This document shows, one piece after another, positions 22,942-35,396 of a stretch of DNA of 64,000 bases. Origin of the DNA: Lindgomyces ingoldianus. Its lineage: Eukaryota; Ascomycota; Dothideomycetes; Pleosporales; Lindgomycetaceae. Location: contig NW_022985164.1 of assembly GCF_010093535.1 (NCBI RefSeq), positions 1,539,629 through 1,603,628 on the forward strand, in the 5' to 3' direction. A model generated the notes under the pieces. The model was given only the letters and a program-made list of their open reading frames with translations. It did no database searches and was not told the DNA's origin. The position numbers were made by a program, and so were the translations under genes. Within the stretch, counting starts at the first letter, position 1. Each line of letters opens with the position of its first letter.

Positions 22942-23679
22942 ATGGCTGAAGAACGAGCTGCACCCCTCCGTCTCGGTAGCATTGCCCCCAACTTTGATGC
23001 TGAGACGACCAAGGGCCCGATCAACTTCCATGATTTCATTGGCGACAACTGGGTAGTCCTCTTCTCGCACCCCGAGGACTACACCCCCGTCTGCACCACA
23101 GAGCTGGGCGCCTTCGCGAAGCTCGAGCCTGAGTTTACCAAGAGGGGCGTAAAGCTCATTGGTCTGTCGGCCAACACCATCGACAGCCATGAGGGCTGGA
23201 TCAAGGACATCGACGAGATCTCTGGCAGCAAGCTGAATTTCCCTATTATTGGAGACAAGGAGAGGAAGGTGGCGTATGCATATGATATGTAAGTGAGCCC
23301 TCATCCGCATGTCCGACACACGCCTAATTCTGGTACCAGGCTCGACTACCAGGACACTACAAACGTCGATTCCAAAGGTATCGCGTTTACTATTCGCTCC
23401 GTCTTCATCATCGACCCCAAGAAGACCATCCGCCTCATCCTCTCCTACCCCGCATCGACTGGTCGTAATACTGCTGAGGTGCTGCGCGTCGTGGACTCTC
23501 TCCAGACTGGTGACAAGCACAGGATCACGACGCCCATCAACTGGGTTCCTGGCGACGATGTTATTGTCCACCCCAGCGTGAACAACGAGCTGGCCAAGGA
23601 GCTGTTCCCTGACTTCAAGATCGTTAAGCCGTACCTGCGGTTTACCCCTCTTCCCAAGGAGAAAACGACCGCGGCTTAA
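22942..23679 (+). CDS. 1-Cys peroxiredoxin (Prx6 type)
   Basis: Peroxiredoxin of 228 residues that reduces hydrogen peroxide and organic or lipid hydroperoxides. Exons are 22942-23288 and 23340-23679, with a 51-nt intron that splits a Met codon (AT|G). The peroxidatic site is HPEDYTPVCTTELGAFAKLE with Cys51. There is no resolving Cys in the C-terminal half, and the long C-terminal arm (DDVIVHPSVNNELAKELFPD) is typical of Prx6/yeast Prx1. The N-terminus does not look like a strong mitochondrial presequence, so a cytosolic location is likely. The high conservation leaves little doubt about the family. Confidence 0.96.
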
Positions 23680-25606
23680 GGGATAAGCAGCCGAGAGGGT
23701 TGAAATATTGTGTGACTTATGCGTTCGGGTTTCTTCCCGTGGAGAGAGGCATAGCATGTGCGTTCAGGCGTTGTTGGGCATCGCTGCGAGGGTGCAATTT
23801 AAAGGGCAAAGCTGGAGAGGGGGTGGCTGCTCTAGTTAAGTGGAGTGTTTATGCTTCTAGAACAATGCGATCTTCGGATTGGAGATGGCTGGCCCTCGGT
23901 AGGGCTGAAACGGCGAGCCTTAATGGACTTTTAATACGACCAAATCGTGCGTGCACCCTAGTGAATGATGATTTGTCAAGCTAGGCTTGAAACCGTGCGC
24001 GGTCGCGCCAATCCGGCCCCCTCTAAGGTCCGAACTTTTGCAAGGGAACTGACAGCCTTGCCTTCATTCCAAGGTTCCAGGGGAACGGGCGAGGACTTGA
24101 TATACTATGCCTTTGCTGGAACGCGGAGTTGTGCAACCGTCAAAGCTGCCCTCACCTCGATCCCACTTCGCAGCGTCTGTCGTTGATCCTTCACGTGTCC
24201 ATCGGGCCGTCTCCGTCTCCCTCATTGCTCCCTTCTTTGTCCTTGTCCAAGAGGACCAAGCCAGCGGCTGAAGAGTGCCGCGGGCCTCCACATCCTGTCC
24301 TCTCGCGCACTGTCATTCGCGTGCGAGCAGCATCCACTCAGCTCTGCGAACCACAGCTCGCGCCCGCCACCACCCGTCCCTATTGCTGTGATATTTCAAT
24401 ATTGTTGCTCTTTATCTCTCCACCTGTCGCCGCGCTCCTTGCATTCCCCAGCCTCGCCTACGCGCCCGCTAGCCGCTTCCGGCCTGTGCCTCTGCCACGC
24501 TGCGTCTGCGCAACCTCACCGCTGCTGATTCCGCCGTTGCCTACCAAACACCAAACCACAGCCCACCGTGACGGCGACGCTCCTTTCCCCGCTGCGCTCC
24601 TTTGTACCTCTGCTGTCGTGTCTAACTATCTGAGTTGCGCGAGGCACCGTCTGCTCAACGTAAGGCCCGCTTCGTTCTTTCCTTCCGACCCCTCAATGCG
24701 TCCTAAAATTTCCTTTCATGTGCTGCGCATCCATGAACGGTGTACTCTGCAGATGGCCTGCTGAAGACATCCTGGTACCGCCGTACACAGTCGCACAGTA
24801 CCTATATCCCCTTTTTCTGAAGTGCATCTCATGGCTCTCCTACTAAGCCCGAGTCTTGTGGTTGCATGCGAGATCTTGCGGGCGCCTCCTGTAATGGCAG
24901 ATCGTCCTGCAGCCGCTGACGGGGAGGGTCGTCTGCGGTACTTGAAAACCACAGGACCATCCACATGGAGTCCCTTTTTGCAAATTCTCTTTCTCCATTC
25001 TGTATCCTTTGTGTCCACGCTGGTTTCATCACTAACATGCTTCCGTTAGGCGTCATCGCTTATCCGTCTGTGGGAGCGTCCACCACTCCTTCGGGTGATT
25101 CTCCGTCTATTTGGAAGAAGCCCAAAGCGTCGAGGCTCAAGCGCGCTCTGTCGAATCAGAGGAGACGCTCTCACGAGTCTGCAGGTTCCCTTACCCGCTC
25201 CTACCGCAGGGTTTATTCTCCGACTTCCTTAGGCATTCTCAGCATTTCCCCCCTACTATCGCCAATCATTCGTCATCTCCAGCGAGGTCCAAGCACGTTC
25301 CCATTGTTATCCCGCGCTATGTTCCGATTGTAGCACCTAATAGTTCTTGTAACTCTGCCGAACTCAGCTCCTGAGGACCTCTACTATTGTTTCCAGCGGC
25401 CAACCCCAGCCTCTCAAACTTTCCTCTTCCAAGCCGCAAATCCCTCGGAGACTCCTCCAGCTTAAGGTACAGGCATGTTGAGATCGTGATACCTGACTGG
25501 GCCCCTCCTGTTCAACTTTTTCCACATCATCCATCAGCTTTTCTGTAGACTTTAGAGTGCTCAAAAAACTCCCATCACTCCGCTGTGGGACTCGGGTCCG
25601 GCCATT
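23680..25606. other. Long pyrimidine-rich upstream region of the kelch gene
   Basis: 1.9 kb without a convincing gene. From about 24.1 to 25.5 kb the + strand is markedly C/T-rich with many CTCC and TCTC runs, which fits a long promoter and 5' leader of the kelch-BTB gene. The longest open frame (24129-24764) is Ser/Pro/Cys-rich with no domain and looks like chance. Short upstream frames could act as uORFs. Confidence 0.45.
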
Positions 25607-28324
25607 ATGGCTCGCCAGACGCCTAATACGAGCCGGACTAATACCATCGACTCCCAAACCTCAGCTCCTTCACCGTCGCAACTCTACTCAGATCAATTCC
25701 GAGGCGGGACTGGCACGTACATCTCAAGCCTGAACAGCAGTCAGACCAGTCTGAACCGACAGGATGGTCAAGACGGCACAGTAGACCGCCCAGCTACAAG
25801 CGCAGCAGCCCGTACTCCAGGATCAGGAGTAGCACCATCACCAGCTCTGCCTCAGACGGCTGGGCTTTCTACTCCTTCAGGCTCCACATCTGGACTTTCT
25901 GGACTTGTCTGCAATGTACACCGGACAACAGGTCGCGAGCCCCATCCATTGGTAGGTGCGACAACCACAATTCTTGGGGACAAGCTATTCGTATTCGGTG
26001 GAAGGAGACTTTCCCGCACTAAGCCACAACTCACATCTGACCTCCATGAGCTTGACCTTGTCAAACGCCATTGGACGAAGATCGATGCCAAAGGCGACAT
26101 ACCTCCCCCGCGATACTTTCATAGTGTGTGCGCGTTAGGAGACACAAAGCTGGTTTGCTATGGAGGAATGTCTCCAGCGGGCCAGCAACCCAGCCAACCC
26201 ACTCTTCCACAATCAAACTCTACAACAGACGCCCAACCAGAGGTAGTCGTTATGTCCGATGTCCACATTTATGACGTGCCCACTCGAACCTGGATGCACG
26301 TTCCGGCACTTGATTCGCCGCAAGGACGATATGCGCATTGCGCAACTATACTCCCTTCGTCGGCGGTGTTTTCTTCTTCAAGCGCGACCTTATCTGCCAT
26401 AAGACACAATCCGTCCTCCACAAATCCGAACCAAGGCTCAATTGGTGTCCAGCTAGACGGCGAAGGAGGGGCGGAAATGGTGGTCGTGGGCGGTCAGGAT
26501 AGCGCCAATCATTACATTGAGCAAATCAGCGTTTTCAATTTGAGAAGTCTGAAGTGGACGGCGACCAATACCTTAGGGAGGAGTTGCGGCGCATATAGGA
26601 GTGTAGTTGCCCCCCTAACCAAGGTTGATCCAAACAAAATTGGAGCAGGAAATCGAAATGGTAGTGATGCGAGATCTTCGGGCGAGCAAAACTCAGCGGC
26701 CAAAGATGGGGGAGCCTCAATGTTGATCTATTCAAACTATAATTTCTTGGATGTCAAACTAGAGTTACAGGTGAGGCATCCAGACGGGACACTATCGGAG
26801 AAGCCAATGCACGGGAACTTCTCCCCTCCTGGACTCCGATTCCCTAACGGTGGAGTCATTAACAACCACTTCGTTGTAAGTGGGACCTTTTTAACATCCT
26901 CGAAACAAGAGTACGCGCTCTGGGCTTTGGATCTGCGGACGTTAAGCTGGGGCCGAATTGAAGCTGGAGGAAGCATTTTCAGCCAAGGCAGTTGGAACCG
27001 GGGCGTGTTATGGAACCGGAGGAACTGCTTCGTAATTTTGGGCAACCGAAAAAGGAGTCTTGTGGAGGACTACAACCATCGACGCATCAATTTCTCAAAC
27101 ATATGCGTGGTCGAGTTGGAGGCTTTTGGATTATACGACAACCCCCGCAAGGTCGCTCCAAATGCAGCGTACACATCTGTCAGTGCGCCTCGACAAAACG
27201 ACCGGCTCGATTTGAAAGCTGGAGGTCGAAATCTCTCTTCTGCTGCAACAGATTTGGGCCAGCTGGCACTCGGTATGCGTGAGCTCACAGATATGGACTT
27301 TCTTGCCATCAACGGCGAACGCATTCCCGTCAATTCTCATCTCATTGCTCGGCGCTGGGGCCCATTTTTCAACCAGTTACTTCGTGAGAGCACCACAACT
27401 CATGAAAACGGCGACACAGCAACTCTTCGTCCCTCAACTGTCACACATCCTTCCCGCAACTCAAGCATCACCATAACGCCTTCAATCAAGACAAACTACT
27501 CGACTGCCACAACTCTCACCAACAACACTGCCATAACCTCTGACCCCACGATATCCTCATCAACATCATATTCTTCCATCAACCCGCCTGAGCCTTCAGT
27601 TCAACCTCCATCACTTCGACCTAGAACACTATACTTGCCGCATACCCATCTAACTCTCCAGGCCCTCATCCACTTTCTCTATACTTCATCGCTTCCGCCT
27701 CAAAACACAAACCTTTGCTCTCCGCAGATCTTGTGTTCTCTTTTACAACTCGCACGACCTTACCATATCGATGGACTCCTTGAAGCGATTATTGAACGGT
27801 TACACGTGCTGCTTGATAATAGAAACACAGCTGCTATATTTAACGCAGCAGCAATGGCAGCAGGGGGTGGCTCCGGCGTGGCATCTTTGGGTGTAAATGG
27901 TGTCGCACCAGATGGCACTAACGACGGATTGTTGAATCCTTCCGGGCCGTCGAACTCCAACAACATTCCAGATAACGCTATACGGTCCCTTGACCCCGGC
28001 CTTCGAGCCCTCCGAATCAACACTGATGTCAATGCAAGTGAAAATTCAAGCGGCCGAGATGACGAGGTCAGTTCCGCGACTTCGACCTCGACATCGGCAT
28101 CGGCATCCGACAGTGGGCTTGGTGATGGAAGTGGCGTTGGAATTGAAAGAGAGATTTGGGGAGGCGAGGTAAGCGCCGTTGTAGGACTACAGAAACGTGG
28201 CCTAAGAGGTTTGATGGAGGGGCGGAGGATTCGGGAGATGGGCAGAGGTTCCTCAAGGACCCGAGAAGACGGATCAGGTTCAGGGGATGGTGTTGGACTA
28301 GGATTACTGGGCTCTGGGACTTGA
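25607..28324 (+). CDS. Kelch-BTB protein, Ral2-like
   Basis: Cytosolic regulator of 905 residues, single exon. Residues 1-100 are Ser/Thr/Pro-rich. Kelch blades start near residue 110, with ATTTILGDKLFVFGGRRLSR, DIPPPRYFHSVCALGD followed by KLVCYGGM, and VVVGGQDSANHYIEQISVFN. A BTB fold begins near residue 563 (LTDMDFLAINGERIPVNSHL). It is interrupted by a Ser/Thr/Asn-rich insert of about 75 residues, then resumes as LYLPHTHLTLQALIHFLYTS. The C-terminus is Gly/Ser-rich. This kelch-plus-split-BTB order matches fission yeast Ral2 and its relatives, which help activate Ras1 in cell shape and mating. The Ral2 assignment is by architecture, not full alignment. Confidence 0.85.
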   Translation: MARQTPNTSRTNTIDSQTSAPSPSQLYSDQFRGGTGTYISSLNSSQTSLNRQDGQDGTVDRPATSAAARTPGSGVAPSPALPQTAGLSTPSGSTSGLSGLVCNVHRTTGREPHPLVGATTTILGDKLFVFGGRRLSRTKPQLTSDLHELDLVKRHWTKIDAKGDIPPPRYFHSVCALGDTKLVCYGGMSPAGQQPSQPTLPQSNSTTDAQPEVVVMSDVHIYDVPTRTWMHVPALDSPQGRYAHCATILPSSAVFSSSSATLSAIRHNPSSTNPNQGSIGVQLDGEGGAEMVVVGGQDSANHYIEQISVFNLRSLKWTATNTLGRSCGAYRSVVAPLTKVDPNKIGAGNRNGSDARSSGEQNSAAKDGGASMLIYSNYNFLDVKLELQVRHPDGTLSEKPMHGNFSPPGLRFPNGGVINNHFVVSGTFLTSSKQEYALWALDLRTLSWGRIEAGGSIFSQGSWNRGVLWNRRNCFVILGNRKRSLVEDYNHRRINFSNICVVELEAFGLYDNPRKVAPNAAYTSVSAPRQNDRLDLKAGGRNLSSAATDLGQLALGMRELTDMDFLAINGERIPVNSHLIARRWGPFFNQLLRESTTTHENGDTATLRPSTVTHPSRNSSITITPSIKTNYSTATTLTNNTAITSDPTISSSTSYSSINPPEPSVQPPSLRPRTLYLPHTHLTLQALIHFLYTSSLPPQNTNLCSPQILCSLLQLARPYHIDGLLEAIIERLHVLLDNRNTAAIFNAAAMAAGGGSGVASLGVNGVAPDGTNDGLLNPSGPSNSNNIPDNAIRSLDPGLRALRINTDVNASENSSGRDDEVSSATSTSTSASASDSGLGDGSGVGIEREIWGGEVSAVVGLQKRGLRGLMEGRRIREMGRGSSRTREDGSGSGDGVGLGLLGSGT

Positions 28325-29136
28325 TGTAACCCAAATCATCAAAATACCGGAATTGGAAAGACGAGCATGCTGGCAACATCATTCATCGGCGGTTTGGAGT
28401 ATGTGGCGTTTTTTCGCTTTTGGTAAGTGACTTCTTGGATGAGCGATTTATGTTGATTTGGAGTCATGTACGGCGGATGTGGATGAGATATCACGCGGAA
28501 TGGGTTTGCACGCTTTCGAAGACAATATGCATTGGACGGAGAATACCGGACTGGTCTCGCATTTACTACCCTTCTCCTTCTCAATTTGGATACTCTCATT
28601 CGTTGGACTTTCCCCCCTCTTTCATTCTCTTTTGGAAGAGATGGTTGAATTATAGGTGCTGGATGATGGTGTCATATAGCTTCCTGACTTTCCTCTTGTC
28701 CACTTCTCCATACAATTTGTTTTGTCATTTAGGGAATTTTTGTAGGCAATAGATGAGAGTTTTCACAGATGAAATGCTGTTCGGAAATTGAATAGATCAC
28801 TTCTCACACCTATTGTTAAGTGCATATGCGCCTTTCCCTTTCTAATTTCGGTATCCTTGTGTCCATTTTTAGTGTCATTTATTGTCCTGAACACTCTTGC
28901 CATTGCATCCGCTCTGTACCTTCGATTCTACTCGGGTCTTCGACATCGACTTGGAGTATCGAGCTTCTCTGTATACTTCTCATACTAGAGAAATCTCCTA
29001 TTGGATCACGAACCCTCGAAACGAATGCATAGTACACCTTCAGTGAGGTTGCCTCTGAGTGGCCCATGACGATGACATGTTATTCAGCCACTCCCCCAGA
29101 GTATACTTTCTTCTTCAGCCAAACTCAACGCCTACT
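28325..29136. other. Convergent 3' intergenic region
   Basis: T-rich 3' flank of the kelch-BTB gene and of the small membrane protein gene. No gene is visible. Confidence 0.5.
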
Positions 29137-29541
29137 TCATCGTCTCGAAAATTCGGGACTATTCGTACCCGCACCTGCCGGCCGTAACACCGCAGGCTTC
29201 GGAGCCCTCATATCTCCTGCAAATCCACCCTGCCCCAGCCTGTCAGCCTTTTGTACGTACTCATTTTCATTCGCATACGAATTGCGCTTCCCCATCTCGG
29301 CCGCCCGATTCACCTGCGTGATGATCTGTTCCCGCAGCCTCCTGTTCTCGGCCTCGCGTCGCTCTTTCTTTTTCTGACTGTGTCGGCACACGAGGGCGAT
29401 GATTATGATTTTGATAATGATGACGATGGCGATGGCGCATATTATGGCGGTTCGATGAGCGTCACAGGAGTTGGAGTAGGAGCATTGGCTGTAGTAGCTG
29501 CGTTTTGTGAGGGAGAGGAAGGTTGGGAGGGTTGGTGCCAT
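29137..29541 (-). CDS. Small single-pass membrane protein, unknown function
   Basis: Single-exon frame of 134 residues. The N-terminal 30 residues contain three Cys (QCSYSNSC, then DAHRT). One strong transmembrane segment follows (AIICAIAIVIIIKIIIIALV). Next comes a very basic and acidic stretch likely to form a helix (KKKERREAENRRLREQ), then a Gly/Pro-rich tail. This is the layout of short fungal membrane proteins with a Cys-containing outer part and a cytoplasmic coiled tail. I do not recognise the family. No intron is needed. The contrast between membrane segment and charged helix makes chance unlikely. Confidence 0.6.
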   Translation of the reverse strand: MAPTLPTFLSLTKRSYYSQCSYSNSCDAHRTAIICAIAIVIIIKIIIIALVCRHSQKKKERREAENRRLREQIITQVNRAAEMGKRNSYANENEYVQKADRLGQGGFAGDMRAPKPAVLRPAGAGTNSPEFSRR

Positions 29542-32500
29542 CGTGTGTTGAGGTTTGGGGTCGAGTGATGTTGGTGGTGCAGTGAGATTGATATCGAAGT
29601 GATGGTTTGGTAGGTCTTTATTTGAAGTCTGCTGTCAAAGCACCAAATATATCAAGATATATTTGATAGTAGACCGAAAAAACTCCCAATCGTAAAGCGT
29701 TGGAATTAACAAGCGTAGTGATACAATGAGCTGTACGCTGGCCTTCCAACGCCTTTTATCAAACCATCACGCCTCTTTGAAAAATCCCAAACTCCTCCCC
29801 CTTCCTCGATCCTTCCATCCTTCCATAACACACGAAGCCATGACTGTGCCTTGCTCATGCCTTGCTGTGTGCCAAAAAATCCTTTACCATACCACTCGCT
29901 ACAATTCGCTAGGCCAAGTCTCACTTCGGAGAGTTGCACAGCCTCTAAAACTGTCAGAGTGCCTCGCCAAAAATCGCACGGACGGCAATCCTCAGGAGTG
30001 AACGCCTGACAGCAGCCAATTAGATCATTTTACGAGATGAATCGGCAGGCGAAGATCATGCGGCACGATTGTGGCGTCTTTTTGCTGCGGAAAGTGGAAC
30101 GCGTGAGGTGGTAGAAGACGAGGACGGTGGTGAGGCTGAAAGGTTTCGGAATTCGGCAAAGGCAGGGATTGGATGGTTTTCAGCATTCATCACTTGCAGA
30201 TGATGGATTTATTGTTCGAAAGATGCATTTTTGAAACGGAGAATTTCTGCTCCCACTGCTTGAGCGACAATAGGTTAAGATCCAGCTGCTTCAAAATGTT
30301 AAGGCATTAACACAACTTCTGTACCTGTTCCATCGCAAGATCAAAGAAATTTTTTGACAGACATCCGAGGACTTCTTGAATCCCCCTAAACAATAAAACC
30401 CGCTCTGTTTTGGAGTGCCAAGTAGCATGCGCCTTGAACGGAGACCTCAGTGGCGTGTATCTTCGCCACGTCGTGTGTGATGCCTATTACGCCGCCTTCT
30501 GATAAATAGCTGAGGGCGGCTGTAGAATTTACAGCCCATTTCTGGAAGAGGCGTTCGAAATGAAGATTGCGCGCGACTCGTTAAGCGACCGGTGAAGTCC
30601 TTGGGAGTGTTGTAGTCTGATTGGAACTGGCTGGGATGCAAAGCTGGGGGGTATGTAGAGTATTGGCTTGGGAATGTCGTGTACCAGGCCCATTCGGTTG
30701 ACTAATGCTGCAGGCAATGCATCCGGAATGGTGGGTTGTTGGGATGGAAATGCAGGAGGAGGATCTAACAGTGAAGAACTTCAACGACCAGGCCTGGTAA
30801 GATACTATAAAAAGGCGACGGAAATATGCAGGTGTTCTTGGGTTGCCGGAGAAAATGAGAGAGGAGGCTTGTGTGCTGGAAATCAGGCATGTACGCTGGA
30901 AAGTAGACATCTGTGGTGAAATTAGAGAGCTAAAGATGTATGCCTTACATTCGTATTCGTGATAGTAAGGTAGAATAGGGCGCCAGAGTAGTGGATAAAG
31001 AATGTCGTGTGACTATGGGTAGTAGGGTTGACTCTGAGAATCTAAGGCATATCTCGCGCGCTGTTCGCTCTATAGTAAAAATTATCGGTAACGGTCATGC
31101 TGGGGTTATGGGCCGCCCCGCAATGCCAGTCTCGAAGACATACTGACGAAAGCAAGAGTGGAGGCGTCCTAAAAGGCTCCCTAGCCAACCAGAATGCCTT
31201 ACCAGGTTATCCAAAGCCAGGATAACCGAAGCATCTACCTCTAATTCGACTTCGCAGTTTAATTTAGGACTTGTATCCGCTTTGAATCCAGGCTTTGTTG
31301 CCTCAAATCTAAAATTTACTAGCATGATAGTATTCACTACTATTGGTAGACGGGAGAAAAGATACAGACAAGACGCTGCTAGAACAGGAATAATATTATT
31401 ATACAGGAATCGAGTTTGTTGTCATGCTCCGAAATTGTTGGATAGATGATCTCCAGTGGACTACTTCCGTATTAAGCAAGACATCGATGCGACACCGCGA
31501 GCCATTCTAGGCAACCACGAGGAAACCCGCCAGGGCGAAGGTGAAAATACACTGTCAGAGAGTTCTGAAACCGGAGACTCTAGGGAAGTGGTGCCGTGAC
31601 AGCGTTGGGTGGAAGGATACAACTTAACTGGAGGCAGCGCTGCCCGCATGCACAATACCTGAGTCGGCATGTTTTGACTTGGAGTCAAAATAGGTGGGCT
31701 AAGCGCCAGGGAATTTCGAAGGCTGCCTATCGTGTACCTAGGTACAGCTAGTAAGTGCCTGTCAGATTCCGCCGGGACGATAGACGAAACGAAGTTGGTA
31801 TCTTCGTCGCGAGAGTTAAGTAAAGGTTATCGAGATTGGCAGTAATATTACTTGTAGTGTTGAGGGGCAACAGGCTACGTCAACAGACACTCCAGTGGCT
31901 TGATTACTTGCAGGATGCATGGGTGCTTCATAGTTTAAGGTCGAATGCACTACAACTGACTCTGTATCTCCTCCTGTTGCTTGATAGGCTGTCACACTGT
32001 GTCGTTGGATCAAGCAGTGGGGTAACACTGATCGGTCAGCGATCAAGGGACTCAATCGAACACTGAGAAGGTTTGCAAAGCAAGGTCAATCCAGGGTAAC
32101 CGCGTATCTTCCGAATGGCGACAGAAACCCAAAAGCCGTTAGCCATTTAAGGTTTCACTCTCGCACCGTTAGCGGATGGATAACGTGTGCCGTGGAGATC
32201 TTACCGCATTTTGCCTGGTTGGGAAGAGAAATCGTACGATATGTTTCTAAGGGCCTTTTGCGTGACAATAGTCGAAGGAGAACGAAAAGATTGTTGTCTT
32301 GGATTGGGATAAAAGAAAGAGCCTCGACCATTAACAGAAGGATTATCTCGCAATTGTACCCAGCAGTGCCGGGAGATTCGGCAAGCTTGGCCGTGAAAAC
32401 ACTATCAAAGTATAATTGGGCTGTGAAACAGCGCAAAGGTCGAGCTCCGCAATATACTGGCGAAGATTAAGGCTCGGGTAGAAGTATTCCATCAAGAGGG

Positions 32501-33565
32501 AGATTTCCCAGAATTTAGCCGTCAGCTTCTCTCGGATGCTGAGGTGCTCAAAACGGTGACGAAGTTGGGAGGGATTGGGAATGTATCGTGTGGCAGAGTT
32601 TGACGGGAGCTGTCAAAGGGACTCGCATCCGTGGCATGAGTCGTGGCGAATGTCACAGACCTGCAGGGTGCACTTGACTAACAGTCATTTTTGAGTTTGT
32701 GAGTAGTGCTGACGAAAACGACTCTCCCTGGAATTCGCCCTTGGCTGAGATCAGGGGCCGAGCGGATGCGCTCCAGGGATCTATCCATATTGCTGAAATC
32801 TCTTAGCGCCACCAACGCTCCAATACCGTCGGCGCCAACCTCATGAAGCGCCGGTTACTTCCCTCCGCCGTCCAGGCGTGTCGGTCATAGCCTGTGGATG
32901 TTATATGTGACTGCTGTGTGACAAGGCATGGAAGCCATGTGCGAGCACGATGTAAACCAAACAGTGAAGGGGGCTCACATCAACCTTTATCCGTACTGTC
33001 AGGGCGCCTCTTTCCATTGCCGAAGCCAATCGCTCAGCCCAGTCAGCCTGCACCTCTCGGCAGAATTCCACAGGGCAAGACTGCATTTTGTTTGGGAGTT
33101 TGAGCCATCGGTGATAACAGTCTCAAAGTTCTGCCTAGAACGGCGCGCTGCATTGTCACGAACAAATTGAGTTTATGATCTTTCTAGACTCTATAAAACC
33201 CACACAGGACCAGGCAGATCAAACGGGCTTCTTGACACCAGCTGCGGGCTACTGGCGACCCACATATGTCCGAAGATCTAGTCAATCAAGGCTGGCCTTG
33301 AGGGAATCAGCCAGCGATGGGATGCCAGCTCGGAACAGTTGCGGTTAACCGTGATTGGGCCGTCGTTGGGTGAAAGACGGAATCAGTGGACAACCCGCTT
33401 CAGGACATAATCTATACTTGGTTCATAATAATCCCATTGCCCAGGACCGTCCCCATCCTCAATTTCTCACCTCTTGCTCTGTCCCCTACGCTTTGCAAAC
33501 CCGCACGTTGCGCGCCCTATGCCTCGTCTTCTTCCTCCCTCTGGCTATCCTTCGTCATCCCAGAG
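29542..33565. other. Gene-poor stretch, no supported gene
   Basis: 4 kb with many short frames on both strands but no domain I can name. Several frames (30529-30910 on the minus strand, 31095-31337 on the minus strand, 32192-32470 on the plus strand) look protein-like in patches but are broken within 60-100 codons. The stretch probably holds decayed genes or transposon remnants. The last ~250 bases are the promoter of the Pth11-like gene. Confidence 0.45.
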
Positions 33566-35288
33566 ATGCGAAACATTCCTCCCGATGTCTTGTTATCGTG
33601 GCCCACGCCCAACTACCAGGATCCTGCGACGCGGGGGAATGCGCTGATAATCGTGAATGCAGTTTTCATCTCCTTGGTCATGCTAGTCGTGTCGTTAAGG
33701 ATATACACACGCCTGGCTATCAAGAGATGGTTTGGATCTGACGACGTTTTTATCATGCTAGCGCTGGTAAGTAAAATTCTACTTATGGGAAACTGTGGGA
33801 TGCGCTTTGTAGGAACTTTCTCTTTTCCCGCCCCCATTGGCCTTTCTTTCCAAGCTACTAGTCTTCTCTGTGGAACGCAATTGAACGTTGACTTTGCATT
33901 CTTATCACTTTCTGCCTTTGCCGTTAGAGTCTCCGTAAAGAGTTTGAAGGAATATCTGCCTCTCCGCTGGTTCTTCGTTGGGCGCTGGCCGCGAACACTT
34001 CTAACAACCTCCAGATATTTTCGATCGCCCTTACAGTGATCGTTATATTAGCCAACCAAGTGTATGGCTGGAACAGGCATATATACGACGTTCCCTTCAC
34101 TAAAATCGCCGCAACATTACAAATCGCAATGGCCGCAAAAGTAATCTTTACAGCGGCGGCAACCTTCACTCGGCTCTCCCTCCTCTGTTTTTACTACCGG
34201 CTAGTCCACGACTCTAGCAAGAAGATTTTTACCTGGGCTGTTCATGCCAACGTTGCTTTCCAAGTTGCTATTTTCATCAGCTTCGTGTGCCTTAGTATAT
34301 TCCAATGTAACCCTGTGCGCAACTACTGGATCTTTGGGGCGCCTGCGAATACATGTTTAGACGAAGGGAAAGTAACGCTGGCTGCAGGAATAATCAATTG
34401 TGTCGCGGATGTCTTCTGCACCCTGCTGCCTATCCCCATGGTCATAAGTCTACAAATGCCACGGAGACAGCGCATGGCTGTAATAGGTAAATCATCTTTC
34501 CTGTAAAAGATTTCCATGTATTCACGTAGCTAATTCCTTGCCAACACAGTGCTTTTCAGCCTTGGGTTCATCGTTACCGTCGCTGGTATTGTTAGGACAT
34601 GGTACATCTACAAGAGTTTAATTGCTGAGTACGATGAAACTTGGGTTCGTCTTCAGCCAAGATGTATCAAACCTCCTCGACTAATATCCCCATCAGTATG
34701 CATTTCCACTTTGGATAGCTGCCGCAGTAGAGATAGATTTGGGTGTAGTGAGTCTCTCCCCCCAGGCTTCCCACTCCTCAACATCTAACGAAACTGATCT
34801 ATTTTTTGCAGATCTGCGCATCAGCCCCTGTGCTTCGACCTCTACTTTCCAAGTTACCCTGGTCCTTATCCATCACATCATCCAGGTTTTCAAGAAGGAC
34901 CTCTGTGTCAGGGAACTTCATACCGAGAAATTCCTCAAACAAATACCGCTCTGGAACCACCCTTCAAGGGAATTTGAGTAGCCACTGCAAGTCCGCTATG
35001 GACTCCAAGAGAAGATCAGAACCGATTATGGAGGACCTTGAAGCCGAACGAAAAGGAGAGCATGAATATGAATTGAGGCAATGGGATGACGTCGAGCGGG
35101 GTGTCAGGAACGACGAGGACAGCGTTGGAGAGAGCCAGGTGGCTATATGGAGCAACGTGGACGGGGACCAGGACCGTTCAAGAGGGTTTAGGATAAACCA
35201 AACTGCGCCGCTTGATCCCGAGGCTTCCGACTTACATCTTGAGACTGTGAGCATACGAAGTTTGGATGCTGTAGGCATAGCGCGATAA
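33566..35288 (+). CDS. Rhodopsin-fold (Pth11-like) integral membrane protein
   Basis: Seven-transmembrane protein of 431 residues in the fungal rhodopsin-domain family that includes the CFEM-less Pth11-like receptors. Exons are 33566-33766, 34015-34486, 34550-34644, 34697-34747 and 34812-35288. The introns are 248, 63, 52 and 64 nt. Family strings include LRIYTRLAIKRWFGSDDVFI, YGWNRHIYDVPFTKIAATLQ, CNPVRNYW, NCVADVFCTLLPIPM and FPLWIAAAVEIDLGVICASA. The C-terminal cytoplasmic tail of about 130 residues is Ser/Arg-rich, then acidic. There is no Cys-rich CFEM domain at the N-terminus. It is not a retinal protein. Members are thought to be surface sensors; the ligand is unknown. The third intron has an unusual GTTCGT donor, and the first intron is long. 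Confidence 0.9.
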
Positions 35289-35396
35289 CCTCATACCCAA
35301 ACAATATACCCCAACAGCATTTCCCAATCACAGAAGCCTCGTCAGAAGAAATTACTTCAATTAGTGCTCATGGGTGGATATTTGTGGGAGAGGGTT

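Noticed and set aside
24129..24764. 211-codon frame upstream of the kelch-BTB gene
   Set aside because: Low-complexity Ser/Pro/Cys text from a pyrimidine-rich leader; no recognisable fold, no conserved pattern.
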